DNA of 64,000 nt from Nitrospinales bacterium (GTDB lineage Bacteria > Nitrospinota_A > UBA7883 > JACRGQ01): positions 1-64,000 of the forward strand of contig JAHFEK010000006.1 of the NCBI GenBank assembly GCA_023248495.1, in the 5' to 3' direction. Positions 39,851 to 49,659 of the stretch are shown here, in pieces; position 1 is the stretch's first letter; each line of letters begins with the position of its first letter. The position numbers and the translations under genes are program-made. Under the pieces are notes generated by a model. That model was not told the origin of the DNA, ran no database searches, and saw only the letters and a list, made by a program, of their open reading frames with translations.

Positions 39851-41921
39851 CGGCGGCGATGGAGTGGTAAAGGATATCGGCCATCTTTTTCAGCTCGCCT
39901 TGGGTGCTGCTCAAAATCGGGAAAAGTACCGTGATGTCGCCCAGCGGGCGGACGATCAGGCCGCGCCGCCGCGCCTCCATCGCCACCGCGTGGCCGGTTC
40001 GCAGATGCGGGGCGAATGGCTCGCGCGTGTCGCGGTTTTTCACCAGCTCGATGCCGACGATCATCCCCTTGTGGCGCACATCCCCCACATGCGGCAGGTT
40101 CTCGAATTTCACCAGTTCGTCCAGCAACTGAAGGCTGCGCGCCTCCACCTGCGCCAGCATCTTCTTTTGCCGGAACATCTTTAGGCTTTCCAGCGCCACG
40201 GCGCAGGCCGGCGGATGGCCGGTGAAGGTGTGCCCGTGGAAAAAGGTTTTCTTCTCCTCATAGTCGCCCAAAAACGCCTCGTACACCTTTTCGCTGGCCA
40301 TCGTGGCGGCTAGCGGCAACACCCCCGCCGCGAGGCTTTTCGAGAGCGCCATCAGATCCGGCTGCACCTCTTCGTGTTCGCAGGCGAACATCTTGCCGGT
40401 GCGGCCAAAGCCGACCGCCACCTCGTCCGCTATCATCAGTATGCCAAAGCGGTCGCATACCTCGCGCGCTTTCTTCAGATAGCCATGCGGCGCGGTGACG
40501 ATGCCGCCGGGGCATTGCACTATCGGCTCGATGATGAGCGCGGCGATCTTTTCGTGGTGCATCTCGGCCATCCGCTCCAGTTCCCCCGCGCAGGCGAGCG
40601 CGCAGTCGGGATACGTTTTGCCCAGCGGACAGCGGTAACAGTGCGGCGCGGGGGCGAAAAAAACGTCCGCCAAAAGCGGCCCAAACACGCGGCGGTAGAG
40701 ATCGACCCCGCCCACCGCGACGGCCCCCAGCGTATCGCCGTGGTACGCGCCGCCGATTGCCAAAAATTTGGTCTTCTTCGATTTTTTCCCCAGCGTGTTG
40801 CGGAAATACTGCACCGACATTTTCAACGCCACTTCCACCGCGGTGGATCCGTTGTCGCTATAAAAAACGCGCGTGAGACTATGCGGCGTTATCTCCGCCA
40901 GCCGATGCGCCAGCTCTATGGCGGGGCGGTTGGAAAGCCCCAAAAAGGTGGCGTGATCCAGCCGGGCCGCCTGCTTGGCCAATGCGCGGGTAAGGCGCGG
41001 GTGCCCGTGGCCGTGCACGTTCACCCAATAGCTGGAATGCCCGTCGTAATACCCCTCGCCTTCCAGCCCGGTGAGCCGGACGCCGTTGCCACGGCTGACA
41101 ATGAGCATCGGCTCCTTTTCCCACTCGCGCATCTGGGTAAATGGATGCCACACATGCTGGCGATCCATCCGTTCCAGCCGCTGCTGAAGTTGGGGGGCGT
41201 TTTCACGGTCGATGTATTCCACCAGTTTCGCGCTATCGAAACTATTTGCCGCGGCACGGCGCAATTCGGCGTAATCGGGAGTTTTACGCGCGAGGCCCTT
41301 GCAATAGGGGAGCACGCCCCACACCGGAACATTGCAGTTTTTCTCAAGGAATTTCAGGTCAACCGGCGGGTTGTCCTTTGGATCGTTCTCCACCACCACA
41401 ATACCGGCTATTTCCACGCCATAGGTCTCGGCGGCCAACACGGTGGCGAGCGTCTGGTGAATCATCCCCAGCTTTGAACTGGTGACGATCACGGCGGGGA
41501 TGTTGAGCATCTTGATGACATCGGCCCAAAACAGTTCGTCGGTAAGCGGCGTCATGAGGCCCCCGGCCCCTTCCACGATCACCATGTTGCGCTGTTCGGA
41601 AAGGGATCGGAATGCGTTGACGATCCGCGCCGGTTCGATGCGGCGGTTTTCGGCCAGCGCCGCGTGATAGGGGGCAAGCGGCAGCGAAAAGGCATAGGGC
41701 ATGGCGAGGTCATCCTTATCGCCCGTCCCGGCCATCATGCGCATAAATTCAAGGTCGGACGAAACGGCTTTTCCCCCCTGTACCGGCGCGCCGGTCTGGA
41801 TCGGCTTCATCACCGCCACGTCGTACCACTCTTCCGCCAGCAGATGCGCCAATGCGCCAGCCACCACGGTTTTGCCGACGCCGGTGCCGGTGCCGGTGAC
41901 AAACAACCCCTTGTGCTTCAT
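39831..41921 (-). CDS. bioDA: Fused dethiobiotin synthetase / adenosylmethionine-8-amino-7-oxononanoate aminotransferase (BioD-BioA)
   Basis: N-terminal LFVTGTGTGVGKTVVAGALAHLL...VEGAGGLMTPL (BioD); C-terminal RMDRQHVWHPFTQM...YYDGHSSYWVNVHGHGHPRL...IGGAYHGDTLGAVAVGG (BioA) in one 696-aa ORF. Confidence 0.93.
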   Translation of the reverse strand: MKHKGLFVTGTGTGVGKTVVAGALAHLLAEEWYDVAVMKPIQTGAPVQGGKAVSSDLEFMRMMAGTGDKDDLAMPYAFSLPLAPYHAALAENRRIEPARIVNAFRSLSEQRNMVIVEGAGGLMTPLTDELFWADVIKMLNIPAVIVTSSKLGMIHQTLATVLAAETYGVEIAGIVVVENDPKDNPPVDLKFLEKNCNVPVWGVLPYCKGLARKTPDYAELRRAAANSFDSAKLVEYIDRENAPQLQQRLERMDRQHVWHPFTQMREWEKEPMLIVSRGNGVRLTGLEGEGYYDGHSSYWVNVHGHGHPRLTRALAKQAARLDHATFLGLSNRPAIELAHRLAEITPHSLTRVFYSDNGSTAVEVALKMSVQYFRNTLGKKSKKTKFLAIGGAYHGDTLGAVAVGGVDLYRRVFGPLLADVFFAPAPHCYRCPLGKTYPDCALACAGELERMAEMHHEKIAALIIEPIVQCPGGIVTAPHGYLKKAREVCDRFGILMIADEVAVGFGRTGKMFACEHEEVQPDLMALSKSLAAGVLPLAATMASEKVYEAFLGDYEEKKTFFHGHTFTGHPPACAVALESLKMFRQKKMLAQVEARSLQLLDELVKFENLPHVGDVRHKGMIVGIELVKNRDTREPFAPHLRTGHAVAMEARRRGLIVRPLGDITVLFPILSSTQGELKKMADILYHSIAAVTGDFA

Positions 41922-42691
41922 TCGCGCTCCCCTTCAAAATAGGCTATTTCCCAGGTTGCCGTGATGCCGCCGCCCGCCGCCGGGTAGTAGCGGCGCGTTT
42001 TGGCAAGGATATCGCGGCGCGGCGCGTTTTCCGGCCTGCCGGCCGCGGCGGCGCCGGTACCCTTGAGCGCGGCGAAAAGCTCATCCACACCGGCATAACG
42101 CCGGACGGCGGTTTCACGTTCCCAGCGGACGCGGCGGAATCCCTCCCGCTTCATAAGAGCCTCCAGCCGCGCGGGAGCGGCGAGCGGTAAAAAATTCGCC
42201 GTGCGGCCGGTACATTCCAGACAGGCGGCGGCATAAGCTTCACGCAACTCCGCCAGCGTCCCCTCCGCCAGCGTGGCGAAAAAAAGCCGGCCGCCGGGAC
42301 GCAGCACGCGGGCGGTGCCGGCAAAAAAACCCGGCTCGGCGGCGGCCCACTGGAAGGCAAGCGATGAAACCGCCGCGTCGAACGCCCCATCGCGGAACGG
42401 CAGGCGCGCCGCGTCGGCCACCGCCACCGCCCGTATCCCCGCGTTGCGCGATTCGCGCGCCATCGGCAACGCGATGTCGATGGCGCACACGCGGGCGGCG
42501 GGCCAGCGGTGCGCGGCGTCAATCGACGTGAACCCTGTGCCGCAGCCTATATCAAGCAGGCGGCCCGGCGGCTCCGGCAATTGGGCGAATTCGGCCACCA
42601 AGCGGCGCGATACCTCTTTTTGCAGCGCGGCGTGACGCGTATAGGTGCGCGCGCCGCGGGCAAACGAATTTTTTATCCGGGCCGGAATCAT
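41918..42691 (-). CDS. bioC: Malonyl-ACP O-methyltransferase BioC
   Basis: IKNSFARGARTYTRHAALQKEVSRRLVAEFAQLPEPPGRLLDIGCGTGFTS; between bioH-like and bioDA. Confidence 0.88.
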   Translation of the reverse strand: MIPARIKNSFARGARTYTRHAALQKEVSRRLVAEFAQLPEPPGRLLDIGCGTGFTSIDAAHRWPAARVCAIDIALPMARESRNAGIRAVAVADAARLPFRDGAFDAAVSSLAFQWAAAEPGFFAGTARVLRPGGRLFFATLAEGTLAELREAYAAACLECTGRTANFLPLAAPARLEALMKREGFRRVRWERETAVRRYAGVDELFAALKGTGAAAAGRPENAPRRDILAKTRRYYPAAGGGITATWEIAYFEGERE

Positions 42692-43467
42692 TCCAAAAAT
42701 GTCTCCAACACGCGGTTAAAAAACTCCGGCCGGGTAAGAAACGGCGCGTGGCCGCAACCCGGAGCAAGAACGATGTTCGCGCGTGACGTTAGTAACCCCG
42801 ACCATACCCCCGTTACCTCCACCGGGATAATTCTATCACCCCGCCCGTGGACTATCAAAGATTGAACGGCGAGCCGCCGCAGTTCTTCACGGATATCGGC
42901 CGCGTGAAGGTCGGCGAGCAGATCAAGAACCGACGCGCGATCCGGCGGGTGTGCGAATACAAGTTCCCCGATCGCCGCCCGGTCATCCGGTGAAAGGACT
43001 TCGCCGTGAACAAAGAATGCAAGGATGGATTCGCGCAGGGTGTTTTCGAAGTCGGTGGCCATCTGCCGCGCAAACCATTTGGTCTTGCCGGCGGGGGTGC
43101 CCCAGCGGTCGTCTTTCGATGGCGCGGTAAAACAGGGAGTGCCGGAAACAAGCGCCAGCTTCGCCACCCGCGCGGGGTTCAACAACGCCGCATGGCAAAC
43201 TGCCTGCGTGCCAAGCGACCAGCCGATGAGCGCCGCCCCTTTCAATTGTTCTTCGTCGAGAAAGCGGGCCACCTCCTCCCCGCAACGGCGGATGGTGAGC
43301 GGCTCTTCCAGCGGCGCGCTTAATCCGTGGCCGGGAAGATCCACGGCGAAAACGCGGTGGGAAGGGGCGAAGTAATCGAGCTGCTTTTTCCAGACCGCGC
43401 CGCTCATCGCCCAGCCGTGGACGAAAACGAGCGGTGTGCCCCGTTCGCCGCCGCGCCGGACGTTCAT
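42688..43467 (-). CDS. bioH: Alpha/beta hydrolase, probable pimeloyl-ACP methyl ester carboxylesterase
   Basis: PLVFVHGWAMSGAVWKKQLDYFAPSHRVFAVDLPGHGLS...ALIGWSLGTQAV...GCGHAPFLTRP; bio context. Confidence 0.82.
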   Translation of the reverse strand: MNVRRGGERGTPLVFVHGWAMSGAVWKKQLDYFAPSHRVFAVDLPGHGLSAPLEEPLTIRRCGEEVARFLDEEQLKGAALIGWSLGTQAVCHAALLNPARVAKLALVSGTPCFTAPSKDDRWGTPAGKTKWFARQMATDFENTLRESILAFFVHGEVLSPDDRAAIGELVFAHPPDRASVLDLLADLHAADIREELRRLAVQSLIVHGRGDRIIPVEVTGVWSGLLTSRANIVLAPGCGHAPFLTRPEFFNRVLETFLE

Positions 43468-43934
43468 TTATTTATCTTGTACTGGCGCTCCGTTTCCCGG
43501 TCGAGCGCCCTATTCTTCAGCGTTTCGCGTTTATCGTGCATCTTTTTTCCACGGCCAAGGCCAAGTTCCACCTTGGCGTAGTGCCGCTTGAAATAGATTT
43601 TTAACGGCAGGAGCGTAAGCCCCTTCTCCTGCGTTTTCTCGATGAGCTTCATCATCTGGTTTTTGTGCAGCAGCAACTTGCGGGGGCGGGTCGGCTCGTG
43701 GTTCTGCACATTGCCGTGGGAGTACTCGCTGATATGCAACTTTTCCAGATACAGCTCGCCGCGCCGTTCGTTGGCGTAGGCATCCCCCATCTGCACGCTC
43801 CCCTCGCGCAGGGCCTTCACCTCGGTACCCTGCAAGACAAGGCCGGCCTCGACGGTTTCCATAATTTCATAGTTGTGGTACGCCTTGCGGTTCGTCGCCA
43901 CGATTTTTATGCCATCGGTATCTTTTTGCTTCAT
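43464..43934 (-). CDS. smpB: SsrA-binding protein
   Basis: IVATNRKAYHNYEIMETVEAGLVLQGTEVKALREGSVQMGDAYANERRGELYLEKLHISEYSHGN. Confidence 0.96.
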   Translation of the reverse strand: MKQKDTDGIKIVATNRKAYHNYEIMETVEAGLVLQGTEVKALREGSVQMGDAYANERRGELYLEKLHISEYSHGNVQNHEPTRPRKLLLHKNQMMKLIEKTQEKGLTLLPLKIYFKRHYAKVELGLGRGKKMHDKRETLKNRALDRETERQYKINK

Positions 43935-43991
43935 ACGGCAATTCTATCCGGTTTGTGCGCGATAAGGGGAATGGCGGGGAAAAAAAGCGGG

Positions 43992-45062
43992 TTACGGCTT
44001 TTCGTAAGGAAGAACTTTGGCCGCGATGCGCTCTTTCTGGCCGAATTCCGCGGCGGCCGCGTCCGCTTCTTCCCGCGTGGTGTAAGCGCCCATCATCACC
44101 CGGTACCAGGTGTTTTTGGTCGACTCCTTTTTCAGGTAGTAGGCTTGGTGCCCCTTTTTCATGATGGCGGCAACACGGTTTTTCGCGTCGGCCTCGCTTG
44201 CCACCGTTTCAACCAAAAGGGCGAATTTCGGCTCGGCCACGGCCGGTTCGGCTGCTTTTGGCTCCGCCGCCTTCGGCGCGGCGGGGATTGGCGCGGCCGG
44301 GGCTTCAATCGTTACCGGCGCGGGCGGCACGGTATCAGGCATTATCTCGGTGCTGAAAGATGACGCTCCCGGCTTGTTCTCCAGCTTGCCGGTTACGGCG
44401 CCGCTGACCGGCGCTTCACCGGTTACTTTGGCCGCTTTGCGCGGTTCCGCTTTCGGGGCGGCATTTATCTTCTTAACATCCACCTGCTTCTGAAGCGGTT
44501 CCAGCGTTTTGCGCTGACGGGGATACACCCTCTTCTTTTTCACCTTTTCGTGTTTGGCCTTATTTGCTTTTTTCGGCTCGGCGTTTTTTTCTTCTATTTT
44601 GACGGTCGGCTTGGAGGCGGTTTTTTCAATGATGGCGCCGGTGGAAGGGGCCGGTGCGGCGGGGGCCGCCGCGCCCTTCTGCTGAGCGGCAGCCGCCGGT
44701 GGAGCGGGAACCGGCGCCGCCGCGCTTTTCTGCGGAACGGCTTCAGCTTTTTTTTCGGCCTTCTGCCTAAGCTCTTCATCAGGGGTTTGCGGCACCTGCT
44801 TGGGCAGGGTTCCTTCCAGTTTGCTTAATTCCTCTTTTTTGGCCCCATCGGGAAGCGGCATTTCTGTCGCCTGTTCGGCGGGCGGAGCTTCCACCTTTGT
44901 TTGCTCCTCCAGCTTGGCTTCGTTCTTTTTTGTTAAAAAACCAAGCGCCAAGGCCAGCACCACAATGGCGGCAATACTGCCGACAATAACGGTAAGCTGT
45001 GTTTTGGAGAAATTCAACTTGTCGGGGCTATCCCCCTGATCGTCGCTGTTTTTTGGTGGCAT
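43992..45062 (-). CDS. SPOR domain protein with N-terminal TM and Ala/Pro/Lys-rich linker
   Basis: TVIVGSIAAIVVLALALGFL TM; C-terminal FALLVETVASEADAKNRVAAIMKKGHQAYYLKKESTKNTWYRVMMGAYTTREEADAAAAEF. Confidence 0.87.
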   Translation of the reverse strand: MPPKNSDDQGDSPDKLNFSKTQLTVIVGSIAAIVVLALALGFLTKKNEAKLEEQTKVEAPPAEQATEMPLPDGAKKEELSKLEGTLPKQVPQTPDEELRQKAEKKAEAVPQKSAAAPVPAPPAAAAQQKGAAAPAAPAPSTGAIIEKTASKPTVKIEEKNAEPKKANKAKHEKVKKKRVYPRQRKTLEPLQKQVDVKKINAAPKAEPRKAAKVTGEAPVSGAVTGKLENKPGASSFSTEIMPDTVPPAPVTIEAPAAPIPAAPKAAEPKAAEPAVAEPKFALLVETVASEADAKNRVAAIMKKGHQAYYLKKESTKNTWYRVMMGAYTTREEADAAAAEFGQKERIAAKVLPYEKP

Positions 45063-45095
45063 ACTGGCGGTATTCTAGCCTAATTCCATCGGAAG

Positions 45096-46751
45096 TTACA
45101 TCTTTTCGGGAGCCGAAACCCCTAACAGTTCAAGGCCGTTTTTCAACACCGTGCGGATACGCGCCGCCAGCGCCAACCGCGCGGCGGTCAACGCGGCGTC
45201 ATCGCTCAATACCCGGTTGCCTGTGTAATACTTGTGCCAGGCGCTCGCCAACTCCGTTAAATAATGGGTGGTGGCATGCGGGGCCAGCCCCTTGGCGGCG
45301 TCTTCCACCATCGCCGGAAAAAAGAGCGCTTTCTTAATGACCCGCAGATCGTCCTCTTGATTGAGCAACGCCCAGTTGGGCGCGGCGGTAATCGGATCAA
45401 CGCCGCGCTCCGCCGCCGTTTTGAATATGTTGCTTATCCGCGCGTGGGCGTATTGCACGTAGTAGACGGGATTTTCGTTGCTTTGGCTCTTGGCCAGATC
45501 CACGTCGAACTCCAGCTGCGCATCGTAACCGCGGGTGAGGAACGTAAAGCGGCAGGCATCCACCCCCACCTCGTCCACCACTTCCTTCAATTCCGTGAAC
45601 TTGCCGGATCGGGTGGACATGGCGACAACCTGGCCCCCTTTTTTAAGCGAAACAATCTGGATGAGCAACGGCTGGAGCGAATCGGGATCTTTCCCCAGCG
45701 CCTTCGCGGCGGCCTTCATCCGCGCCACATACCCGTGGTGGTCGGCCCCCCAAATATCGATCAGCCGGGTGAAACCGCGTGCGTACTTATCGTCGTGATA
45801 GGCGATGTCCGCCGCGAGGTAGGTGGTGATGCCGTTGGCCCGCTTCACCACGCGGTCCTTTTCGTCCCCCGCCAGCTCGATGGTCTTCAGCCAGAGCGCT
45901 CCGTCCTTTTCATAGATGGCGCCATGCTGTTTCAGGTGTTCGATTGTTTTTTCCACCGCGCCGGATTCGTGAAAGCTTTTTTCGCTGGCCCAGTTATCAA
46001 AGTTGACCCGGAAATTAATCAGGTCTTTCTTAATGTCATCAAGGATTTTATCGGCGGTATACGTGGTGAAAAAGGGGAGCGCGGCGGCGGCGCTTTGCTT
46101 CAAAAACGCATCGCCGTGCGCGTCCTTTATCTCCTGCGCGATATCGCGGATATAAAGGCCCTGGTAACTGTTTTCCAGCAGGGCATCGTCTTGGCCGAAA
46201 AGCTGCTTGTAGCGGATCAGCGTGCTGCGCCCAAGGTTCTCCATCTGGAGGCCGGTGTCGTTGGTGTAGTACTCGGCGGTGACATCGTAACCCGCCTTTT
46301 TTAGCAGGCGGGCCAACGCGTCGCCCACCGCCGCGCCCCGCCCGTGGCCGATGTGCAGCGGGCCGGTCGGATTGGCGCTGACAAATTCCACCAGCACCTT
46401 TTCGCCAGGCACCGGCGGCAGGGTGCCGAAATCGGCATTGTCGGCGGGAACTTTTGTAAATTCTTCCAGCCACTTCTCCGGCGTAACCGTCATGTTGATG
46501 AAGCCGGGACCGGCAATACCGACGGCGGTAAACAGCGGGTGTCCCTTCAGCGTGGCGGCCAGCTCTTCCGCTATTTTACGCGGGTTGCTTTTCAGCGGCT
46601 TCGTCATAACCATCGCGGCATTGGTGGAAAAATCGCCGAACTTTTCTTCGGGCACCTCGATGGCAATATACGGCAATTCACCGTTAAACCCGGCCTTTTT
46701 GGCCACCGGGGCAAGCGCTTCCATCACCGCATCGCGTACAGCTTTTCTCAT
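45096..46751 (-). CDS. argS: Arginyl-tRNA synthetase
   Basis: VEFVSANPTGPLHIGHGRGAAVGDALARLLKKAGYDVTAEYYTNDTGLQMENLG; start chosen at MRKAVRDAVMEAL. Confidence 0.95.
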   Translation of the reverse strand: MRKAVRDAVMEALAPVAKKAGFNGELPYIAIEVPEEKFGDFSTNAAMVMTKPLKSNPRKIAEELAATLKGHPLFTAVGIAGPGFINMTVTPEKWLEEFTKVPADNADFGTLPPVPGEKVLVEFVSANPTGPLHIGHGRGAAVGDALARLLKKAGYDVTAEYYTNDTGLQMENLGRSTLIRYKQLFGQDDALLENSYQGLYIRDIAQEIKDAHGDAFLKQSAAAALPFFTTYTADKILDDIKKDLINFRVNFDNWASEKSFHESGAVEKTIEHLKQHGAIYEKDGALWLKTIELAGDEKDRVVKRANGITTYLAADIAYHDDKYARGFTRLIDIWGADHHGYVARMKAAAKALGKDPDSLQPLLIQIVSLKKGGQVVAMSTRSGKFTELKEVVDEVGVDACRFTFLTRGYDAQLEFDVDLAKSQSNENPVYYVQYAHARISNIFKTAAERGVDPITAAPNWALLNQEDDLRVIKKALFFPAMVEDAAKGLAPHATTHYLTELASAWHKYYTGNRVLSDDAALTAARLALAARIRTVLKNGLELLGVSAPEKM

Positions 46752-46867
46752 AGGGTGCTCATTATCGCCAATTTGGACGGTGAAGGCAAAAGAAGTTGCC
46801 CCCTTCGGGGGCAAGCACAGACTGAAGTCTATGCTACCCGGAAAAAAGGTACAATACGCGGACGATA

Positions 46868-47515
46868 ATGAAAAAATTTATTCCGCTCACGGTATTCGCC
46901 ATCGCCTTCGGGCTGGTGGAGGCGGCGGTGGTTGTGTACACCCGCTGGCTCTATTACCCAAACGGCTTCGCCTTTCCGGTGAGCATGCCCCCGCTGGCGT
47001 TCCTAAAAGTGGAGCTTTGGCGCGAGTTGGCGACGCTGGCCATGCTGGGCGCGGCGGGCGCGATGGCCGGGCGCGGCGGCTGGCAAAAATTTGGTTTCTT
47101 CATGTGGGCGTTCGGCGTATGGGACCTTTTCTATTACCTCTGGCTAAACCTCTTCATCGGCTGGCCCGCATCGCTGTTCGACCCGGACATCCTGTTCCTC
47201 GTGCCGGTCACGTGGTGGGGGCCGGTGCTCTCGCCCTGCATCGTCGCGGTTTCCATGTGCGCGGCGGCGCTGATAATCGTGCGGCGCGGCGAGGCGGAAC
47301 AAATGCCCGTACTAAAACCGCTCGACGTAATCGGCGTTGCCATCGGCGCGTGCATCATCCTTTACACCTACATGGCGGATGCCGCCATCATCACGGCGGG
47401 CGGAATGCCGCCGCCATACCGTTGGGGCATTTTCTGGATTGGCGAGCTTGCGGGCGCCGCCGCCTTTATTAAACTGCTCTCGAGGAAGCCGGATGGACGA
47501 AGCGCTGCTGGTTGA
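46868..47515 (+). CDS. Hypothetical integral membrane protein
   Basis: Several hydrophobic TM segments. Confidence 0.7.
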   Translation: MKKFIPLTVFAIAFGLVEAAVVVYTRWLYYPNGFAFPVSMPPLAFLKVELWRELATLAMLGAAGAMAGRGGWQKFGFFMWAFGVWDLFYYLWLNLFIGWPASLFDPDILFLVPVTWWGPVLSPCIVAVSMCAAALIIVRRGEAEQMPVLKPLDVIGVAIGACIILYTYMADAAIITAGGMPPPYRWGIFWIGELAGAAAFIKLLSRKPDGRSAAG

Positions 47516-48251
47516 ACGCCTCCACGCCGCGCGGTGGCAGGAGATCATTATTCTCGACGAGGTGGCAAGCACCAACGGCTACGCCCTGCAAATGTTGGCG
47601 GAGGGAACGCTGCGCGATGGAGCGGTTATAATCGCCGATCGCCAAACGGCGGGACGCGGCCGATTCAAACGCGCGTGGTTTTCTGGCGGCGGGCTGGCGT
47701 TTACCGTGGTGATAGTCAGCCCGGAGTTGCCGCACCGCATCGGCCCCATCACGCTGAACACCGGTGTGGCGGTGGCAAAGGGATTGAAAGCCGCCACCGG
47801 GCGCGATTTTTATTTGAAGTATCCCAACGACGTGATGAGTGAAAAAGAGAACGGTAAAAAGATAGCCGGGATTTTGGTGGAAATGAAACCCGCTCAAGGA
47901 GGGACGGCGCTCATCATCGGCATTGGCGTGAATGTGGGGCAGAATCAGTTTCCTGATGAGTTGCAATCGACCGCCGCCAGCCTGCGCCAGTTGGGGTTTA
48001 ATGCGGGACGGGAAGCGGTGGCGGCGGAAATCCTCAATGTGCTGCAAGCCGATCTCGAACGGCCGTTTTGCGATTTGCGGCAAGAGTGGCTTAATATGGA
48101 TTGCACCATTGGTAAGCAGGTGCGGATAAAAAATCTCAAAGTGGACATCAAAGGAACCGCCGCCGGACTGGATGACAACGGCGCGTTGCTGGTGAGCACC
48201 GCGCGCGGCATGGAACGGGTCACCGCCGGCGACGTACTTTTCGGGGAGTAA
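47493..48251 (+). CDS. birA: Biotin--[acetyl-CoA-carboxylase] ligase
   Basis: EVASTNGYALQMLAEGTLRDGAVIIADRQTAGRGRFKRAWFSGGGLAFTVVI...LKYPNDVM; start at MDEALLVERL. Confidence 0.93.
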   Translation: MDEALLVERLHAARWQEIIILDEVASTNGYALQMLAEGTLRDGAVIIADRQTAGRGRFKRAWFSGGGLAFTVVIVSPELPHRIGPITLNTGVAVAKGLKAATGRDFYLKYPNDVMSEKENGKKIAGILVEMKPAQGGTALIIGIGVNVGQNQFPDELQSTAASLRQLGFNAGREAVAAEILNVLQADLERPFCDLRQEWLNMDCTIGKQVRIKNLKVDIKGTAAGLDDNGALLVSTARGMERVTAGDVLFGE

Positions 48252-48256
48252 ACAAA

Positions 48257-49021
48257 ATGCTGATTGCCTTCGATATTGGAAACACCAACACCGTGGCGGG
48301 AGTTTTTAACAAGAATGCCCTTCGCTATAAATTCCGTTATCACACCAGTAACATCGAGACGGCGGACGAACTGGCCTTGAAAATCAGTATGTTGCTCAAA
48401 GATAAAGAGATCGACAAAGGGGACATTACCGCCGTCATCGTCTGTTCGGTGGTGCCCACTCTTACCGGGGCGTACATCGATATCGCCAAGCCGCTCTTTG
48501 GAGCCAATCCCATAGTAGTGGGTCCAAGGGTGAAAACCGGGATAGCCCTCCTGTACGATAACCCGCATGAAGTGGGGGCCGATCGAATTGCCAACACCGT
48601 CGGCGGCTTCGTCAAATATGGCGGACCGCTCATTGTGGTGGACCTCGGCACCGCAATAACCTTCGACGCGGTATCGGCGAAAGGCGAATATTTGGGGGGC
48701 GTCATCGCACCCGGGATTGACACTTCTATGGCCTCACTCTCCAAACGCGCGGCACAACTGCCGCAGGTGGGGCTGGATAAACCTACCAAAGTCATCGGAA
48801 AAAACACTGTGGCGGCCATGCAAAGCGGCGCGGTCTTCGGTTTTTGCGGATTGATCGATACGATCGCGCGAAAAATGCAAAAAGAAATGGGGGGAAACCC
48901 CAAAGTGGTTGCGACCGGCGGCCAAAGCTATTGGTTGAAAGAGGTAAGCGAAACCATCGAGGCTGTCGATCCCGACCTTACACTCTTTGGACTTTTGGAA
49001 ATATGGAAGCGGAATCGGTAA
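48257..49021 (+). CDS. coaX: Type III pantothenate kinase
   Basis: MLIAFDIGNTNTVAGVFNKNALRYKFRYHTS...GADRIANTVGGFVKYGGPLIVVDLGTAITFDAVSAKGEYLGGVIAPGI. Confidence 0.96.
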   Translation: MLIAFDIGNTNTVAGVFNKNALRYKFRYHTSNIETADELALKISMLLKDKEIDKGDITAVIVCSVVPTLTGAYIDIAKPLFGANPIVVGPRVKTGIALLYDNPHEVGADRIANTVGGFVKYGGPLIVVDLGTAITFDAVSAKGEYLGGVIAPGIDTSMASLSKRAAQLPQVGLDKPTKVIGKNTVAAMQSGAVFGFCGLIDTIARKMQKEMGGNPKVVATGGQSYWLKEVSETIEAVDPDLTLFGLLEIWKRNR

Positions 49022-49022
49022 G

Positions 49023-49607
49023 GTGATAAAAAATATCTGCGTGTTTTGCGGATCCGGCGCGGGAACCCGTCCCGCTTACTCCATCAACGCCCGCCGCCTC
49101 GGCGCGCTCATTGTCCAACGGGGCATGGGGCTTGTATACGGAGGGGCCGACATCGGCCTGATGCGCGATGTGGCGGAAGGAGCTTTGTGGGAAAGCGGGA
49201 ACGTTACCGGCATCATTCCCGCCGGCCTTGTCGAGAAGGAGATACAACACCGGGCCCTAACCCAGCTGCTGGTGGTAAACAACATGCACCAGCGCAAAGC
49301 GAAGATGGCCGATTTGTCAGAAGCCTTCATCGCGCTCCCCGGAGGCCTTGGCACGCTGGAGGAGTTTTTCGAGGTGCTTTCGTGGGCGCAACTCGGCTTG
49401 CACAAAAAGCCGTGCGCCCTGCTAAATGTGGAAGGATACTACGACGGCCTCATTGCTTTTTTGGATCACGCGGTGGAACATAAGTTCATCTCTCCCCCGC
49501 ACCGGCAACTCGTGTTGATGGAAAAAACCCCCGAAGCGGTCTTGGACGCCATCGCCGCCTACCAGCCTCCCGCCATCGACCTCTGGATCAAACGGGGCGA
49601 AACATAA
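49023..49607 (+). CDS. LOG family protein (putative cytokinin riboside 5'-monophosphate phosphoribohydrolase)
   Basis: VIKNICVFCGSGAGTRPAY...YGGADIGLMRDVAEGA...FIALPGGLGTLEEFFEVLSWAQLGLHKKP; GTG start. Confidence 0.93.
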   Translation: MIKNICVFCGSGAGTRPAYSINARRLGALIVQRGMGLVYGGADIGLMRDVAEGALWESGNVTGIIPAGLVEKEIQHRALTQLLVVNNMHQRKAKMADLSEAFIALPGGLGTLEEFFEVLSWAQLGLHKKPCALLNVEGYYDGLIAFLDHAVEHKFISPPHRQLVLMEKTPEAVLDAIAAYQPPAIDLWIKRGET

Positions 49608-49637
49608 AAAAAGCCCGCGGGGATTAATCCCGCGGGC
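49605..49637 (-). terminator. Rho-independent terminator of the carbonic anhydrase gene
   Basis: Minus strand GCCCGCGGGATTAATCCCCGCGGGCTTTTTTT just after the stop at 49660. Confidence 0.85.
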
Positions 49638-49659
49638 GGTCTGATCGGCGCAAAGCGGC

